Positions 43,946 to 52,762 of a stretch of 64,000 nucleotides of DNA are shown here, in pieces. The stretch is taken from assembly GCF_030294985.1 (NCBI RefSeq), contig NZ_AP024718.1:1131001-1195000 (forward strand), given 5' to 3'. The notes under the pieces are model-generated. The model ran no database searches, was not told where the DNA came from, and was given only the letters and a program-made list of their open reading frames with translations. The DNA is from Methylomarinovum tepidoasis (lineage in GTDB: Bacteria; Pseudomonadota; Gammaproteobacteria; Methylococcales; Methylothermaceae). A program made the translations under genes and the position numbers. How positions within the stretch are numbered: the stretch's first letter is position 1; every line of letters starts with the position of its first letter.

Positions 43946-44929
43946 ATGGCGCGCCTGATCCTGGGAGACCGTGTTTATCATCTTGATCCGGGGGAGACAG
44001 TGCTCGACTGTCTCCTTCGCCATCAGGAAGAAGTCGATTACGGTTGCCGGGCCGGTGTATGCCAGAGCTGTTTGCTGCAGGCCGAAGAACCTGTGCCGGC
44101 GTCGGCCCAAACAGGATTGAAAGATACGCTCAAGCGCCAGCGTTATTTTCTCGCTTGCAGTTATCGCCCGGAAACGGACCTGCACATTCGGATACCGGCG
44201 CGGGAGCGGTTCTCCACAGAGGTCATCGCGCATCACCGGTTGACGCCGGAAATCGTTCGCCTGAGATTGGCTGTGCCGGCGGCGTTTTCCTATCGGCCGG
44301 GGCAATATGTCAACCTGTTTCACCAGGGGCAGGTGCGCAGTTACTCGCTGGCGAGCTTGCCGGGCGAGCCGTTTCTGGAATTTCACATCCGCCGGGTTCC
44401 CGGCGGCCTGTTCAGTACCTGGATTTTTGAGGCATTGCATCCTGGAGATACGGTGCAGATCGGGCCGGCTTTGGGGGAATGTTTCTATACCCCGGAAGCG
44501 GCAGAGCAACCCCTGCTGCTTATAGGTACCGGCAGCGGTCTGGCGCCGCTCTACGGCATTCTGCGCGATGCCTTGGAACAAGGTCACCGGGAAGCCATTT
44601 ATCTGTATCATGGCAGCTCGACGCTGTCCGGCCTGTATTTGCAGGAAGCACTCCAGGCGCTGGCCTGCGATTATTCCCAGTTCCATTATGTTCCCTGCCT
44701 GTCACGGACACCGGTTCCGGACGGTATACGCCATGGTCGGGCTTCGGCGCTGGCGTTGGCCGATCATCCGCAATTGGAAAATTGGCGCATTTATTTGTGC
44801 GGCAATCCGGAGATGGTTCGATCCGCCCAGCGTCGTTGTTTCCTGGCGGGCGCGTCGATGCAGGCAATTCACGCTGACCCCTTCCTGTCTGCCAACGATT
44901 CCCAGGCACCCGGTCCCAGTTCACGGTAA
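43946..44929 (+). CDS. [2Fe-2S]/FAD ferredoxin reductase-type oxidoreductase
   Basis: A 327-residue three-domain flavoprotein. Residues 1-85 form a plant-type [2Fe-2S] ferredoxin with ligands C34, C39, C42 and C71. An FAD domain follows (RSYSLAS motif), then an NAD(P)H domain (GTGSGLAPLYGIL). It has the layout of phenol hydroxylase or CDP-6-deoxy-glucose reductase-like enzymes. Because it is directly next to a truncated haemoglobin it is most likely the globin's reductase, together a split version of flavohaemoglobin. That pairing is inferred. Confidence 0.88.
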   Translation: MARLILGDRVYHLDPGETVLDCLLRHQEEVDYGCRAGVCQSCLLQAEEPVPASAQTGLKDTLKRQRYFLACSYRPETDLHIRIPARERFSTEVIAHHRLTPEIVRLRLAVPAAFSYRPGQYVNLFHQGQVRSYSLASLPGEPFLEFHIRRVPGGLFSTWIFEALHPGDTVQIGPALGECFYTPEAAEQPLLLIGTGSGLAPLYGILRDALEQGHREAIYLYHGSSTLSGLYLQEALQALACDYSQFHYVPCLSRTPVPDGIRHGRASALALADHPQLENWRIYLCGNPEMVRSAQRRCFLAGASMQAIHADPFLSANDSQAPGPSSR

Positions 44930-45036
44930 AAACCGGACCTGTTTTGCGCCGGTTGCAACCGGTCCGGATTTCCCTTCCATTCGATCGCATCGCCCAGAGT
45001 ACCGGGAGGCGCGACCTCATTTGTATTTCAGTCGTG

Positions 45037-46188
45037 ATGAAAGTCGGTTTTCTCTTCAATCATTATGCGCCCCACCAGGTGCCCCATGCGGCGCCGTACG
45101 CCTTTGAACTTTCGCGGCGGCATCCCGCATTCGAGGTCATCATCGCCTATTCCGCCCCGCACGAAAAACGGATGCTCGATGCCATCGCCGCCTTGTATCC
45201 CGGGCATCGTTGCCAGTTCCGCCATCTGCGCCCATCGTGGCATTACGCGTTGATCGATCCCATCGTTTCCCTAAAAAAGCTGCGGCGCAAGCGTGAAGTT
45301 TTGCGGAACAATCTGGATTTTTTCCGTTCTCTCGACGTACTGGTGGCGCCGGAACGCAATTGCCTGCAGCTCCGCACCCGTTACGGTTTCACCGATCTCA
45401 TCATGATTCATGCCCGTCACGGGGCTGGGGACCGGGAAGGCGGATTCGACGAGAAATCCGGCGCCTTCGATTTCACCCTGCTGCCAGGGCGCAAATACGT
45501 GGACCGCCTGACCGAGCTGGGCCGGTTACGTCCGGGGAGCTATGCGGTGGTGGGATGGCCCAAATTCGAGGTGGTGCGCGGCCTGGGAAAAGGCCGGCAA
45601 CGGTTCTTCGCCAACGACAATCCGGTGGTGGTGTACAATCCGCATTTCGATCAGGCGGTATCCTCCTGGCGTCCCATGGGGCTGGAGGTCCTGGAATTCT
45701 TCGCTCAGAACCGTGATTTCAATCTGATCTTCGCTCCCCACGTGGTGCTGTTCAAACGCCGCCTGCGTCACGGTGCCCATTTGCCGCGTCGGTACCGCAA
45801 GCTTCCCAACATCCATATCGATACCGGCAGCATGGCCTCGACCGACATGACCTACATGCTGGCAGCGGACATTTATCTGGGGGATGTCAGCAGTCAGGTA
45901 TACGAATTTCTGCTGGAACCGCGGCCCTGTGTCTTCCTGAACGGACACCGGGTCGACTGGCGGGGGAACCCGTTCTACTACCACTGGAATCTGGGGCAGG
46001 TGGTCGATGATGTCGCCACCCAGTTGCGTCCGGCGCTGGAGCGGGCCGAGGCGTTGCAGGAAACCTATCTGCCCCGGCAGCGGGAGGCGTTCGCCTACAC
46101 TTTCCTGAGCTGCGACGACAGCACCGCCGCCGAACGGGGCGCCGATGCCATTGCGGAATTCCTGCAGCGGAAGCGGGACGGTCAGTAG
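45037..46188 (+). CDS. CDP-glycerol glycerophosphotransferase-like protein
   Basis: A 383-residue GT-B-type transferase. The C-terminal half (YNPHFDQAVSSW, then HIDTGSMASTDMTYMLAADIYLGD with VSSQVYEFLL) follows the pattern of the Glyphos_transf family (TagB/TagF), whose members polymerise glycerol-phosphate from CDP-glycerol. No signal peptide or transmembrane helix. The acceptor and donor are unknown. The ATG at 45037 is preferred over an in-frame ATG at 44944. Downstream genes for a nucleotidyltransferase and a CDP-alcohol transferase suggest a CDP-activated polyol as donor. Confidence 0.75.
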   Translation: MKVGFLFNHYAPHQVPHAAPYAFELSRRHPAFEVIIAYSAPHEKRMLDAIAALYPGHRCQFRHLRPSWHYALIDPIVSLKKLRRKREVLRNNLDFFRSLDVLVAPERNCLQLRTRYGFTDLIMIHARHGAGDREGGFDEKSGAFDFTLLPGRKYVDRLTELGRLRPGSYAVVGWPKFEVVRGLGKGRQRFFANDNPVVVYNPHFDQAVSSWRPMGLEVLEFFAQNRDFNLIFAPHVVLFKRRLRHGAHLPRRYRKLPNIHIDTGSMASTDMTYMLAADIYLGDVSSQVYEFLLEPRPCVFLNGHRVDWRGNPFYYHWNLGQVVDDVATQLRPALERAEALQETYLPRQREAFAYTFLSCDDSTAAERGADAIAEFLQRKRDGQ

Positions 46189-46961
46189 GTGGTGGAAAGG
46201 TGGATTTCCGGGGCCTCCTCGGCGGAGGCGGCGCTCCAGTCCCATTGCCGGACCATGGCCTCGGCATGTTTGAAATCGAGCGGATAGTCGATCTCCATCC
46301 AGTCGAGCCCGTGGATGTTGTGGGTCCAGACCGGCTGGCCCGACTGGGAGATTTCGTCGATGACCGACAGATACCAGCGCTGCAGCGCGGCCGGTTCCCG
46401 CATGCACTCCTCGATGGTCTGGCGGAACAGGTCCGCACCTTCGGGATGGAACCGGATCATGCCGATAGATTCGCCGTTGACCCGTTCCAGGGGCAGCTTC
46501 TTGCCGATGGAGAGAAGCCGGTCGCCCTGGAGGATCAGCTTCATGTCGTCATCGTCGTAATGGGGCTTCTCGTCCCGGGCCAGGGTGATCGGCGGCTTCT
46601 GGGCGATCATCCGGCTCGCCAGAACCGGTTCGAACAGGGTGTCGCCGTTGATGAGAAGAAAGTCGCCGGTCATTTCCCCGCGCACCATCCAGCAGCTGGC
46701 CAGGTTGTCGGCCACTTCATAGAAGGGGTTGAAGACGATTTTGACCGCTCCCCTGCCATAGCGCCGGTCAAGGAGGCGCTGGACCTTTTCCATTTTGTAT
46801 CCGGCGACCACGACGATATCATGCACGCCGGCCGCTATCAGGGCGTCGATCTGCCATTCGATGATCGCCCTGCCTTCCAGTTTCAGGGTGCATTTGGGTT
46901 TGTCTGAAGTCAGGGGGAGCAAGCGGGTTCCCTGGCCGGCGCTGAGAATGATGGCTTTCAT
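46182..46961 (-). CDS. Sugar-/phosphocholine-cytidylyltransferase-like protein
   Basis: A 259-residue single-domain nucleotidyltransferase. N-terminal MKAIILSAGQGTRLLPLTSDKPKC is the NTP-binding signature and LLINGDTLFEP the metal-binding site. The sequence is closest in feel to LicC-type phosphocholine and inositol-phosphate cytidylyltransferases. The substrate is unknown. The ATG at 46961 begins at the signature. It is convergent with the transferase gene (7 bp overlap) and divergent from the CDP-alcohol phosphotransferase, which would use its product. Confidence 0.82.
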   Translation of the reverse strand: MKAIILSAGQGTRLLPLTSDKPKCTLKLEGRAIIEWQIDALIAAGVHDIVVVAGYKMEKVQRLLDRRYGRGAVKIVFNPFYEVADNLASCWMVRGEMTGDFLLINGDTLFEPVLASRMIAQKPPITLARDEKPHYDDDDMKLILQGDRLLSIGKKLPLERVNGESIGMIRFHPEGADLFRQTIEECMREPAALQRWYLSVIDEISQSGQPVWTHNIHGLDWMEIDYPLDFKHAEAMVRQWDWSAASAEEAPEIHLSTTY

Positions 46962-47130
46962 GCGTAAAATTCTTCCTGATCGAAAGCGGCTTGTAGCGAA
47001 GCGGCAACAAGCTGAAAAAATCAAAATGATCGTAGTATTTTCGGCCTCAGAGTATCCAAAACACCTGATTAACTCAAGCTGAATTTCTTTTGTTGCGCTT
47101 TGCCAAAAGACAATCGTATAGGAGCATTCG

Positions 47131-48318
47131 ATGACCGTTTATTATCATCTGGCAGGCCAGTCCGCGCCTGAACTGTGGGGATTGTCCGCGGACGAACGCA
47201 TCGCCCGTGTCCTGCGGCAGAAGTGCCGGGAGGATAGCGTGGCGCTCTGGCCGGAGTCTTCGGGGAAAGACGATGCAGCAGGCCGGGTACTGGTGCTGCG
47301 GCGGGATTTTCTCTACGATGAGCGTCTGATCGCGGCATTGCTTCGGCGTGAGGAGGATCTGGCCCTGGAGCGGGCGGGGCAGGTCGTCGCGGTCTGGACC
47401 GATGCCGGGCGGTTCCCGGCGGCACTCGCGCTGTTGCGGGGAGAAGGCGACCGTAGCCGATTCATACGGGTGACGCCGGACCAGTTGGCCTCCGGCGTGA
47501 CCCAGAAGCTGCGCAAGGTTTCTCCTCCCTTCGTGTTGCCGGTGACGGCGGAGAATGCATCCCGACTGGAACGCCACCTGTTTGACGAGTCTTACAAGGG
47601 CGTGACCGATCTGGTGACCAAATGGGTCTGGCCGCGGCTGGCGGAGCGGACGGTACGTTTCTGCGTGCGCTGCGGGATCCGTCCCAATCACGTCACCGCT
47701 GCCAGTTGGGTGCTGGCGATCCTGGTCGGGATTCTGTTCCTGCAAGGGTATCTGGGGCTGGGACTGGTGCTGGGATGGCTCATGACCTTCCTCGACACCG
47801 TTGACGGCAAGCTGGCGCGGGTGACGGTGGATTCCAGCCGCTTCGGGCATTTCTTCGACCATGTCCTCGACGTGGTCCATCCACCTTTGTGGTATCTGGC
47901 ATGGGGGTTGGGGCTGGAGAATTACCAGCCGCTGCTGGTGAAGCTGCCCCTGATGGAAACCTTCTGGCTGCTGCTGGCCGGCTACGTGGGGGGGCGTTTT
48001 GCCGAGGCGCTGTTCAAACGCTTCATCGGCTTCAGTATCTTTACCTGGGAGGTGACCGATTCGGTCAACCGGCTGCTCACCGCCCGGCGCAATCCGTGCC
48101 TGATCCTGCTGAGCGCCGGTTATTTGCTGGGTCGTCCGGATCTGGGTTTCGAGGCGGTGACGCTCTGGACGCTGGCGTCCACGCTGTTCCTGTGGGGGCG
48201 GTTGGGGTTGGCCCTGTGGCGCAAGCGTCGGGGCGAGCGGCTGGCTTCCTGGCTCGATCAGGTCGATCCGGACGCCGTTACGGGAGCGGCGGCCTGGTTC
48301 GTTCAGCGCGGCCACTGA
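47131..48318 (+). CDS. CDP-alcohol phosphotransferase with N-terminal extension
   Basis: A 395-residue protein. The C-terminal membrane domain carries the complete family motif D-x2-D-G-x2-A-R-x8-G-x3-D-x3-D (FLDTVDGKLARVTVDSSRFG then HFFDHVLD), with about six helices. The first 150 residues are soluble and resemble a worn nucleotidyltransferase domain without its signature. Fused proteins of this layout include the inositol-phosphate cytidylyltransferase/DIPP synthase of thermophiles, where the two activities are joined. Here the active cytidylyltransferase may be the neighbouring divergent gene. Confidence 0.82.
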   Translation: MTVYYHLAGQSAPELWGLSADERIARVLRQKCREDSVALWPESSGKDDAAGRVLVLRRDFLYDERLIAALLRREEDLALERAGQVVAVWTDAGRFPAALALLRGEGDRSRFIRVTPDQLASGVTQKLRKVSPPFVLPVTAENASRLERHLFDESYKGVTDLVTKWVWPRLAERTVRFCVRCGIRPNHVTAASWVLAILVGILFLQGYLGLGLVLGWLMTFLDTVDGKLARVTVDSSRFGHFFDHVLDVVHPPLWYLAWGLGLENYQPLLVKLPLMETFWLLLAGYVGGRFAEALFKRFIGFSIFTWEVTDSVNRLLTARRNPCLILLSAGYLLGRPDLGFEAVTLWTLASTLFLWGRLGLALWRKRRGERLASWLDQVDPDAVTGAAAWFVQRGH

Positions 48319-49438
48319 CCGTCCGCAGAATCTGCAAATATTCCGTCACGGCCCGTGCTGGCGTGTAGCGCCAAGCTTTTTGGCGCAGCGCGGCGATGTC
48401 TGCGGGTGTCTGCAGCGCCTGTTGCATCGCCCCAGCCAGGGCCTGATCGTCTCCGACCGGCACCAGGGGGGCGAGGCGGCCGTTCTCGAGAAGCTCCCGC
48501 GGCCCGCTGGGGCAGTCGGTGCTGACCACCGGACAGCCGCAGGCCATGGCCTCCACCAGGACGCCGGGGAAACCTTCCCAGCGGGAGGAGAGGACGAACA
48601 GATCGGCCCGGGCCATCCAGGCATAGGGATTGGAAGTAAAACCCGGCAGGGCCACCCGGTCCGTCAGGGCCAACGTCCGGATGAGCCGTTCCAGCTGCGG
48701 GCGTTGTCTGCCTTCGCCGAGAACGACCAGACGGGCAGGTTGCCGCAAGCGCGCCAGGGCCCGTATCAGGGTGGGAAAATCCTTCTGGGGCGACAGCCGG
48801 CCGGCAGCGACGATCAACGGGCGGCTTTCGTCGTCGGCCCAGGGGTGGTCGACAGGTTGGTGGGCGAGGGTTTCGATTTCCGGCGTCAGGGTGGGATTGG
48901 TGGCCACGAACACCCGCTCCCGGAGGGCGGGGACGTGGCGGCGCAGATCGGCCGCGATGTCGTGACAGACGGCAATGGCCGCGTCCGCCTCGCCATACAG
49001 GGCCCGCGCCGTTTGCAGGCGTGCCAGTTGCCCCGTCTGTTGGTGGGAGGCAGTGAGGTGGTTGCTGACCCGCAGGACCAGGGGAATCCCGGTGGCGCTC
49101 AGGCGGCGGCCCCGTACAGCGCTCATATGCGCATGGTTGGCGGCGGACAGCAGCAGGTCGGGGCGGTGGCGACGCAGGTACTCGGCCAGTGCCGGGGCGG
49201 CCGCCTCCATGAGTCGGCGGCGTCGGGGGCGAAGGCGGCGCCGGAATCGCAGCGCCCAGGAATCCAGGGCGATCAGGTTGAGCGCGGGGGGGAGTCGTTC
49301 GGCCAGGGGGCCTGTGGGATCGATCACGACCAGATCGGTGCGAAGGCCGTGATCGCTGAATCCTTCGGCCAGGGCCAGGGTGCGCCGGGTGGCCCCGCCT
49401 CCGGTCAGACCGTAGAGGAACAGGGCGACGTGGCGCAC
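48278..49438 (-). CDS. GT4-family glycosyltransferase
   Basis: A 386-residue GT-B glycosyltransferase. The N-terminal LFLYGLTGGGATRRTLALAE is the acceptor-side glycine-rich loop, and the C-terminal EGFPGVLVEAMACGCPVVST carries the E-x7-E donor-binding motif. It starts with GTG at 49438, 2 bp after the stop of the small membrane protein, in the same transcript. It is convergent with the CDP-alcohol transferase and overlaps it by 41 bp. Sugar donor and acceptor are unknown. Confidence 0.88.
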   Translation of the reverse strand: MRHVALFLYGLTGGGATRRTLALAEGFSDHGLRTDLVVIDPTGPLAERLPPALNLIALDSWALRFRRRLRPRRRRLMEAAAPALAEYLRRHRPDLLLSAANHAHMSAVRGRRLSATGIPLVLRVSNHLTASHQQTGQLARLQTARALYGEADAAIAVCHDIAADLRRHVPALRERVFVATNPTLTPEIETLAHQPVDHPWADDESRPLIVAAGRLSPQKDFPTLIRALARLRQPARLVVLGEGRQRPQLERLIRTLALTDRVALPGFTSNPYAWMARADLFVLSSRWEGFPGVLVEAMACGCPVVSTDCPSGPRELLENGRLAPLVPVGDDQALAGAMQQALQTPADIAALRQKAWRYTPARAVTEYLQILRTVSGRAERTRPPLP

Positions 49439-49440
49439 GC

Positions 49441-49710
49441 TCAGGCCTTGAGCCAGCGCCGTTTCACCAGCCAGGCGGCCAGAACCCCCAGGGCGACGCC
49501 CAGGTAGTGCATGAAGGCGCCGATGGCGACGCTGCGGTGGTGGAAATCGGCCAGGAATCCCAGGTCGCTGACCACCGACCACAGGGCGACGGTCAGGTAA
49601 TAGACCACCACGCCGACGGCGCCCCATTGGATCGGATCTCTGCCGGGAAGCTTCTGGGCGTTGGTGAAGAACCAGACAGCGATGGCGATGGCGACCAGAC
49701 CTCCGATCAT
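49441..49710 (-). CDS. Small membrane protein of unknown function
   Basis: An 89-residue protein with three hydrophobic helices (about residues 1-16, 29-50 and 64-83), ending in a basic tail KRRWLKA. The ATG overlaps the stop of the upstream LeuA/CimA-type gene by ATGA and follows GGAGAACATC. I do not recognise a family. It links the synthase gene to the glycosyltransferase in one operon. Confidence 0.7.
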   Translation of the reverse strand: MIGGLVAIAIAVWFFTNAQKLPGRDPIQWGAVGVVVYYLTVALWSVVSDLGFLADFHHRSVAIGAFMHYLGVALGVLAAWLVKRRWLKA

Positions 49711-51239
49711 GATGTTCTCCGTCTTTCCTCGAGCAACAGGTTGATGAGCTTCAGGGTCGCTTCCACCGAGGCGAACACCTGATTGACGTGAACCCCGCGG
49801 GTGACCCGGGTGCGGCCGTCGTCCTCCCAGGTGATGATGCACTCGGTTAGCGCCGAGGTGTGGCCGCCCTTGGGGATGCGCACTTCGTAATCGGCCAGCC
49901 GGGGCAGGGCCACGTCGTAGCGGGCCAGGACCTGGTCGATGGCGTCGATGAAAGCGTCGAAGCCGCCGTTGCCGGCCCCGGAAGCGGTGTGGATCTCCCC
50001 GTCCACCTCGACCCGGATGCTGGCGGTGGAAGGCAGTTCCAGGCCGCTGGTGACGGCGCAGCCCAGCAGGCGGATGTGCTGATAGCTTTCCGCCTCCAGC
50101 ACGTCGGCGATGATGAAGGGCAGGTCGTCGGTGGTGATGAGCTGTTTGGCGTCCCCCAGCTCGACGATCCGCGCCAGCACCTTGCGTTGCTGGTCCTCGT
50201 CCAGTTCGATGCCGAGGCGCTCCAGGTTCTTGCGCAGGGAGGCCTTGCCGCTCATCTTGCCGAGGGCGTAGCTGTGGCTGCGGCCGAAGCGCTCCGGCCG
50301 CAGCGGGCTTTGGTACAGGCCGCCCTTCTGATCGCCGTCGGCGTGGATGCCGGCGGTCTGGGTGAAGACGTCGCTGCCGACGATGGGGGCGTTGGCCGCC
50401 ACCCGCTTGCCGGAGAAGCGTTCCACCATGTCGCTGATGCGCACCAGCTGGGATTCGTCGATGCGCAGCTCGATCCCCAGCTTGTCGCGCAGCACTACCG
50501 CCACTTCCGCCAGGGAGGCGTTGCCGGCTCGTTCTCCGAGGCAGTTGACGGTGCAGTGGACCCCTCTGGCGCCGCCGCGGACCGCATAGAGGCAGTTGGC
50601 GGTGCCGAGGCCGTAGTCGTTGTGAGGATGGAAATCGAAGTGCAGCCCCGGATAGCGGCGGCACATGTCGCCCACCGCCGCTTCCACCTCGTCCGGCGCC
50701 ATCACGCCCAGGGTGTCGGGGAGCATGAAGCGGGCTACTCCTAAGTCCTTGAGGCGATCCATCAGGGCGAAGACGTAGTCGGGGCTGTCGCGGTAGCCGT
50801 TGGACCAGTCCTCCAGATAGACGTTGACCGTCAGCCCCCGCTCCTTGGCGTAGTCCACCGTGCGGCAGATGCCGGCCAGATGTTCCTCCAGGGTTTTTCT
50901 GAGCTGCAGGCGACAGTGCTTTTCGCTGCCCTTGGTGAGCAGATTGACGACGCGGCCGCCGGTGTCGCAGATCCAGTCCACGCTCAGGGTGTGATCGACG
51001 AAACCCAGCACCTCGACCCGCTCGGCCAGGCCGTTTTCCGCAGCCCACTGATTGATCCGGGTGACCGCTTCCTTCTCCTTGGCCGAAACCCGGGCCGAGG
51101 CCACCTCGATGCGGTCCACCCGGACCCGCTCCAGCAGCGCCTTGGCCAGGTTGATCTTCTCGTCCGGTGAAAACGACACGCCCTGGGTCTGCTCCCCGTC
51201 CCGCAGGGTGGTGTCCATGATTTCCACGTGTCTGATCAT
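49707..51239 (-). CDS. 2-isopropylmalate / citramalate synthase family enzyme
   Basis: Condenses acetyl-CoA with a 2-oxoacid. The TIM barrel starts EIMDTTLRDGEQTQG and contains the metal ligands in FDFHPHNDYG. A C-terminal LeuA-type regulatory domain spans about residues 385-505 (SGLELPSTASIRVEVDGEIHTASG). At 510 residues it differs from long-form LeuA. It could be (R)-citramalate synthase, a second LeuA, or homocitrate-like; sequence alone does not decide. It is preceded by palindrome D. Confidence 0.85.
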   Translation of the reverse strand: MIRHVEIMDTTLRDGEQTQGVSFSPDEKINLAKALLERVRVDRIEVASARVSAKEKEAVTRINQWAAENGLAERVEVLGFVDHTLSVDWICDTGGRVVNLLTKGSEKHCRLQLRKTLEEHLAGICRTVDYAKERGLTVNVYLEDWSNGYRDSPDYVFALMDRLKDLGVARFMLPDTLGVMAPDEVEAAVGDMCRRYPGLHFDFHPHNDYGLGTANCLYAVRGGARGVHCTVNCLGERAGNASLAEVAVVLRDKLGIELRIDESQLVRISDMVERFSGKRVAANAPIVGSDVFTQTAGIHADGDQKGGLYQSPLRPERFGRSHSYALGKMSGKASLRKNLERLGIELDEDQQRKVLARIVELGDAKQLITTDDLPFIIADVLEAESYQHIRLLGCAVTSGLELPSTASIRVEVDGEIHTASGAGNGGFDAFIDAIDQVLARYDVALPRLADYEVRIPKGGHTSALTECIITWEDDGRTRVTRGVHVNQVFASVEATLKLINLLLEERRRTS

Positions 51240-51269
51240 GGGGTGATGTCCTGAAAATCGTTCACGGGA

Positions 51270-51317
51270 GGCGTCGGGATGGGTTCACCGCGTCCCCGCT
51301 GCGCCCATCCCGACGCC
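51270..51317. repeat. Intergenic palindrome D
   Basis: Perfect 14 bp arms GGCGTCGGGATGGG (51270-51283) and complement (51304-51317) with a 20 bp loop. The stretch GATGGGTTCACCGCGTCC matches the core of palindromes B and C, but here it straddles the left arm and the inner hairpin is lost. It lies between the SDR gene and the LeuA/CimA-type gene; no T-tract follows. Confidence 0.65.
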
Positions 51318-51339
51318 GGATCAGAGGATGAAGGTGCCA

Positions 51340-52176
51340 TCATACCTTGCGCTCGATCCAGTCCAGCAGCCGGAAAGGCAGCACCCGCCGCAGGAAGGCG
51401 AACAGATAGGTGGGGAAGGTGACGTAGTAGCGGATCTTGGGCCGCGGCGCTTCCAGGGCGTGGATCACTTTCTGGGCCACCGCCTCCGGCGGCAGGGTGA
51501 AGGGGGCCACCGGGCCTTTCTTTTGCAGTTTGGCTTCCATGCGTTCATAGACGGCCCGATGGGGACTGTGTTCGACGTCGATGTTCTCCTTGAACTTGCG
51601 GTAGGCGTTGTCGCGGAATTTGGTCAGAATCGGCCCCGGTTCCACCAACACCACGTGGATCCCGGTGCCGTACAGTTCCAGGCGCAGGCAGTCGGCCAGC
51701 CCTTCCAGAGCGAACTTGCTGGCCACGTAGGCGCCGCGGTAGGGCAGGGCGATGAAGCCCAGCACCGAGCTGTTGTAGATGATCCGGCCGCGCCCCTGCC
51801 GCCGCATCACCGGCAGAATCCGGTTGGTCAGTTCCTGGGTGCCGAACAGATTGGTCTCGAACTGGGCCCGGAGCACGTCGCGGCTGAGATCCTCCACCGC
51901 TCCCACCTGCCCCCAGGCGCCGTTGTTGAACAGAGCGTCCAGGGTGCCGCCGCTCCATGCCAGCACCTGTTCGACGGCGGCCTGAATGCTGGCCGGATCG
52001 TCCAGGTCCAGCCGCACCGCCTCGAAGCCCTCGTCCTGCAGCCGTTCGACATCCTCCGGTTTGCGCGCCGAGGCGAACACCCGGTAGCCGCGTTCCTTCA
52101 GGGCCTTGGCGGTGACGTAACCGATGCCGCTGGAGCAGCCGGTGATGAGAACGGTATCGACAGGTCGTTTGCTCAC
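51340..52176 (-). CDS. Short-chain dehydrogenase/reductase
   Basis: A 278-residue classical SDR. The NAD(P)-binding TGCSSGIGYVTA lies near residue 12, NNGAWGQ is the NNAG-type segment, and the catalytic Ser, Tyr and Lys appear in IYNSSVLGF and YRGAYVASK. The hydrophobic C-terminus (PTYLFAFLRRVLPFRLLDW) may touch the membrane. Substrate unknown. It starts with GTG at 52176 after GAGGAAACC; the frame upstream is open but has no better start. It lies 19 bp after dcd. Confidence 0.88.
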   Translation of the reverse strand: MSKRPVDTVLITGCSSGIGYVTAKALKERGYRVFASARKPEDVERLQDEGFEAVRLDLDDPASIQAAVEQVLAWSGGTLDALFNNGAWGQVGAVEDLSRDVLRAQFETNLFGTQELTNRILPVMRRQGRGRIIYNSSVLGFIALPYRGAYVASKFALEGLADCLRLELYGTGIHVVLVEPGPILTKFRDNAYRKFKENIDVEHSPHRAVYERMEAKLQKKGPVAPFTLPPEAVAQKVIHALEAPRPKIRYYVTFPTYLFAFLRRVLPFRLLDWIERKV

Positions 52177-52195
52177 GGAGGTTTCCTCGTAGTGT

Positions 52196-52762
52196 TCAGG
52201 CTTTGGGCAGGGTGACCCCGGTCTGGCCCTGATACTTGCCGCCGCGGTCGGCATAGGAGGTTTCGCATTCCTCGTCGGACTCCAGAAAGATCATCTGGGC
52301 CACCCCCTCATGGGCGTAGATCTTGGCCGGCAGCGGGGTGGTGTTGGAAAATTCCAGGGTGACGTGACCTTCCCATTCCGGTTCCAGAGGCGTGATATTT
52401 ACGATCACGCCGCATCTGGCGTAAGTGGACTTTCCCATACAAATTGTAAGTATATTGCGCGGAATTCGAAAATACTCCACCGTCCGCGCCAGGGCGAAGG
52501 AGTTGGGCGGGATGATGCAGACGTCGGATTTGACGTCCACGAAACTGGCCGGGTCAAAGTCCTTGGGATCGACGATGGTGGAGTTGATGTTGGTGAACAC
52601 CTTGAATTCGTCGGCGCAGCGCACGTCGTAGCCGTAGCTGGAGGTGCCGAAGGAGATGACCCGCCGGCCTTCGAGCGCAGAAATCAGGTTGGGCTCGAAA
52701 GGCTCGATCATGCCGTGTTCCTCGGCCATGCGGCGGATCCAGCGGTCGGATTTGATCGTCAT
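52196..52762 (-). CDS. dcd: dCTP deaminase
   Basis: Converts dCTP to dUTP on the way to dTTP. The 188-residue protein begins [19 protein letters not shown] and has the trimeric dUTPase-like core with [20 protein letters not shown], which contains the catalytic Glu region, and the C-terminal [13 protein letters not shown] nucleotide-capping tail. Length and motifs match the Gammaproteobacterial monofunctional enzyme. The ATG overlaps the mrp stop (ATGA). Confidence 0.96.
   Translation of the reverse strand: MTIKSDRWIRRMAEEHGMIEPFEPNLISALEGRRVISFGTSSYGYDVRCADEFKVFTNINSTIVDPKDFDPASFVDVKSDVCIIPPNSFALARTVEYFRIPRNILTICMGKSTYARCGVIVNITPLEPEWEGHVTLEFSNTTPLPAKIYAHEGVAQMIFLESDEECETSYADRGGKYQGQTGVTLPKA

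Noticed and set aside
51240-51339. Palindrome D as a terminator
   Set aside because: No T-tract follows on either strand and its core matches the other intergenic palindromes.
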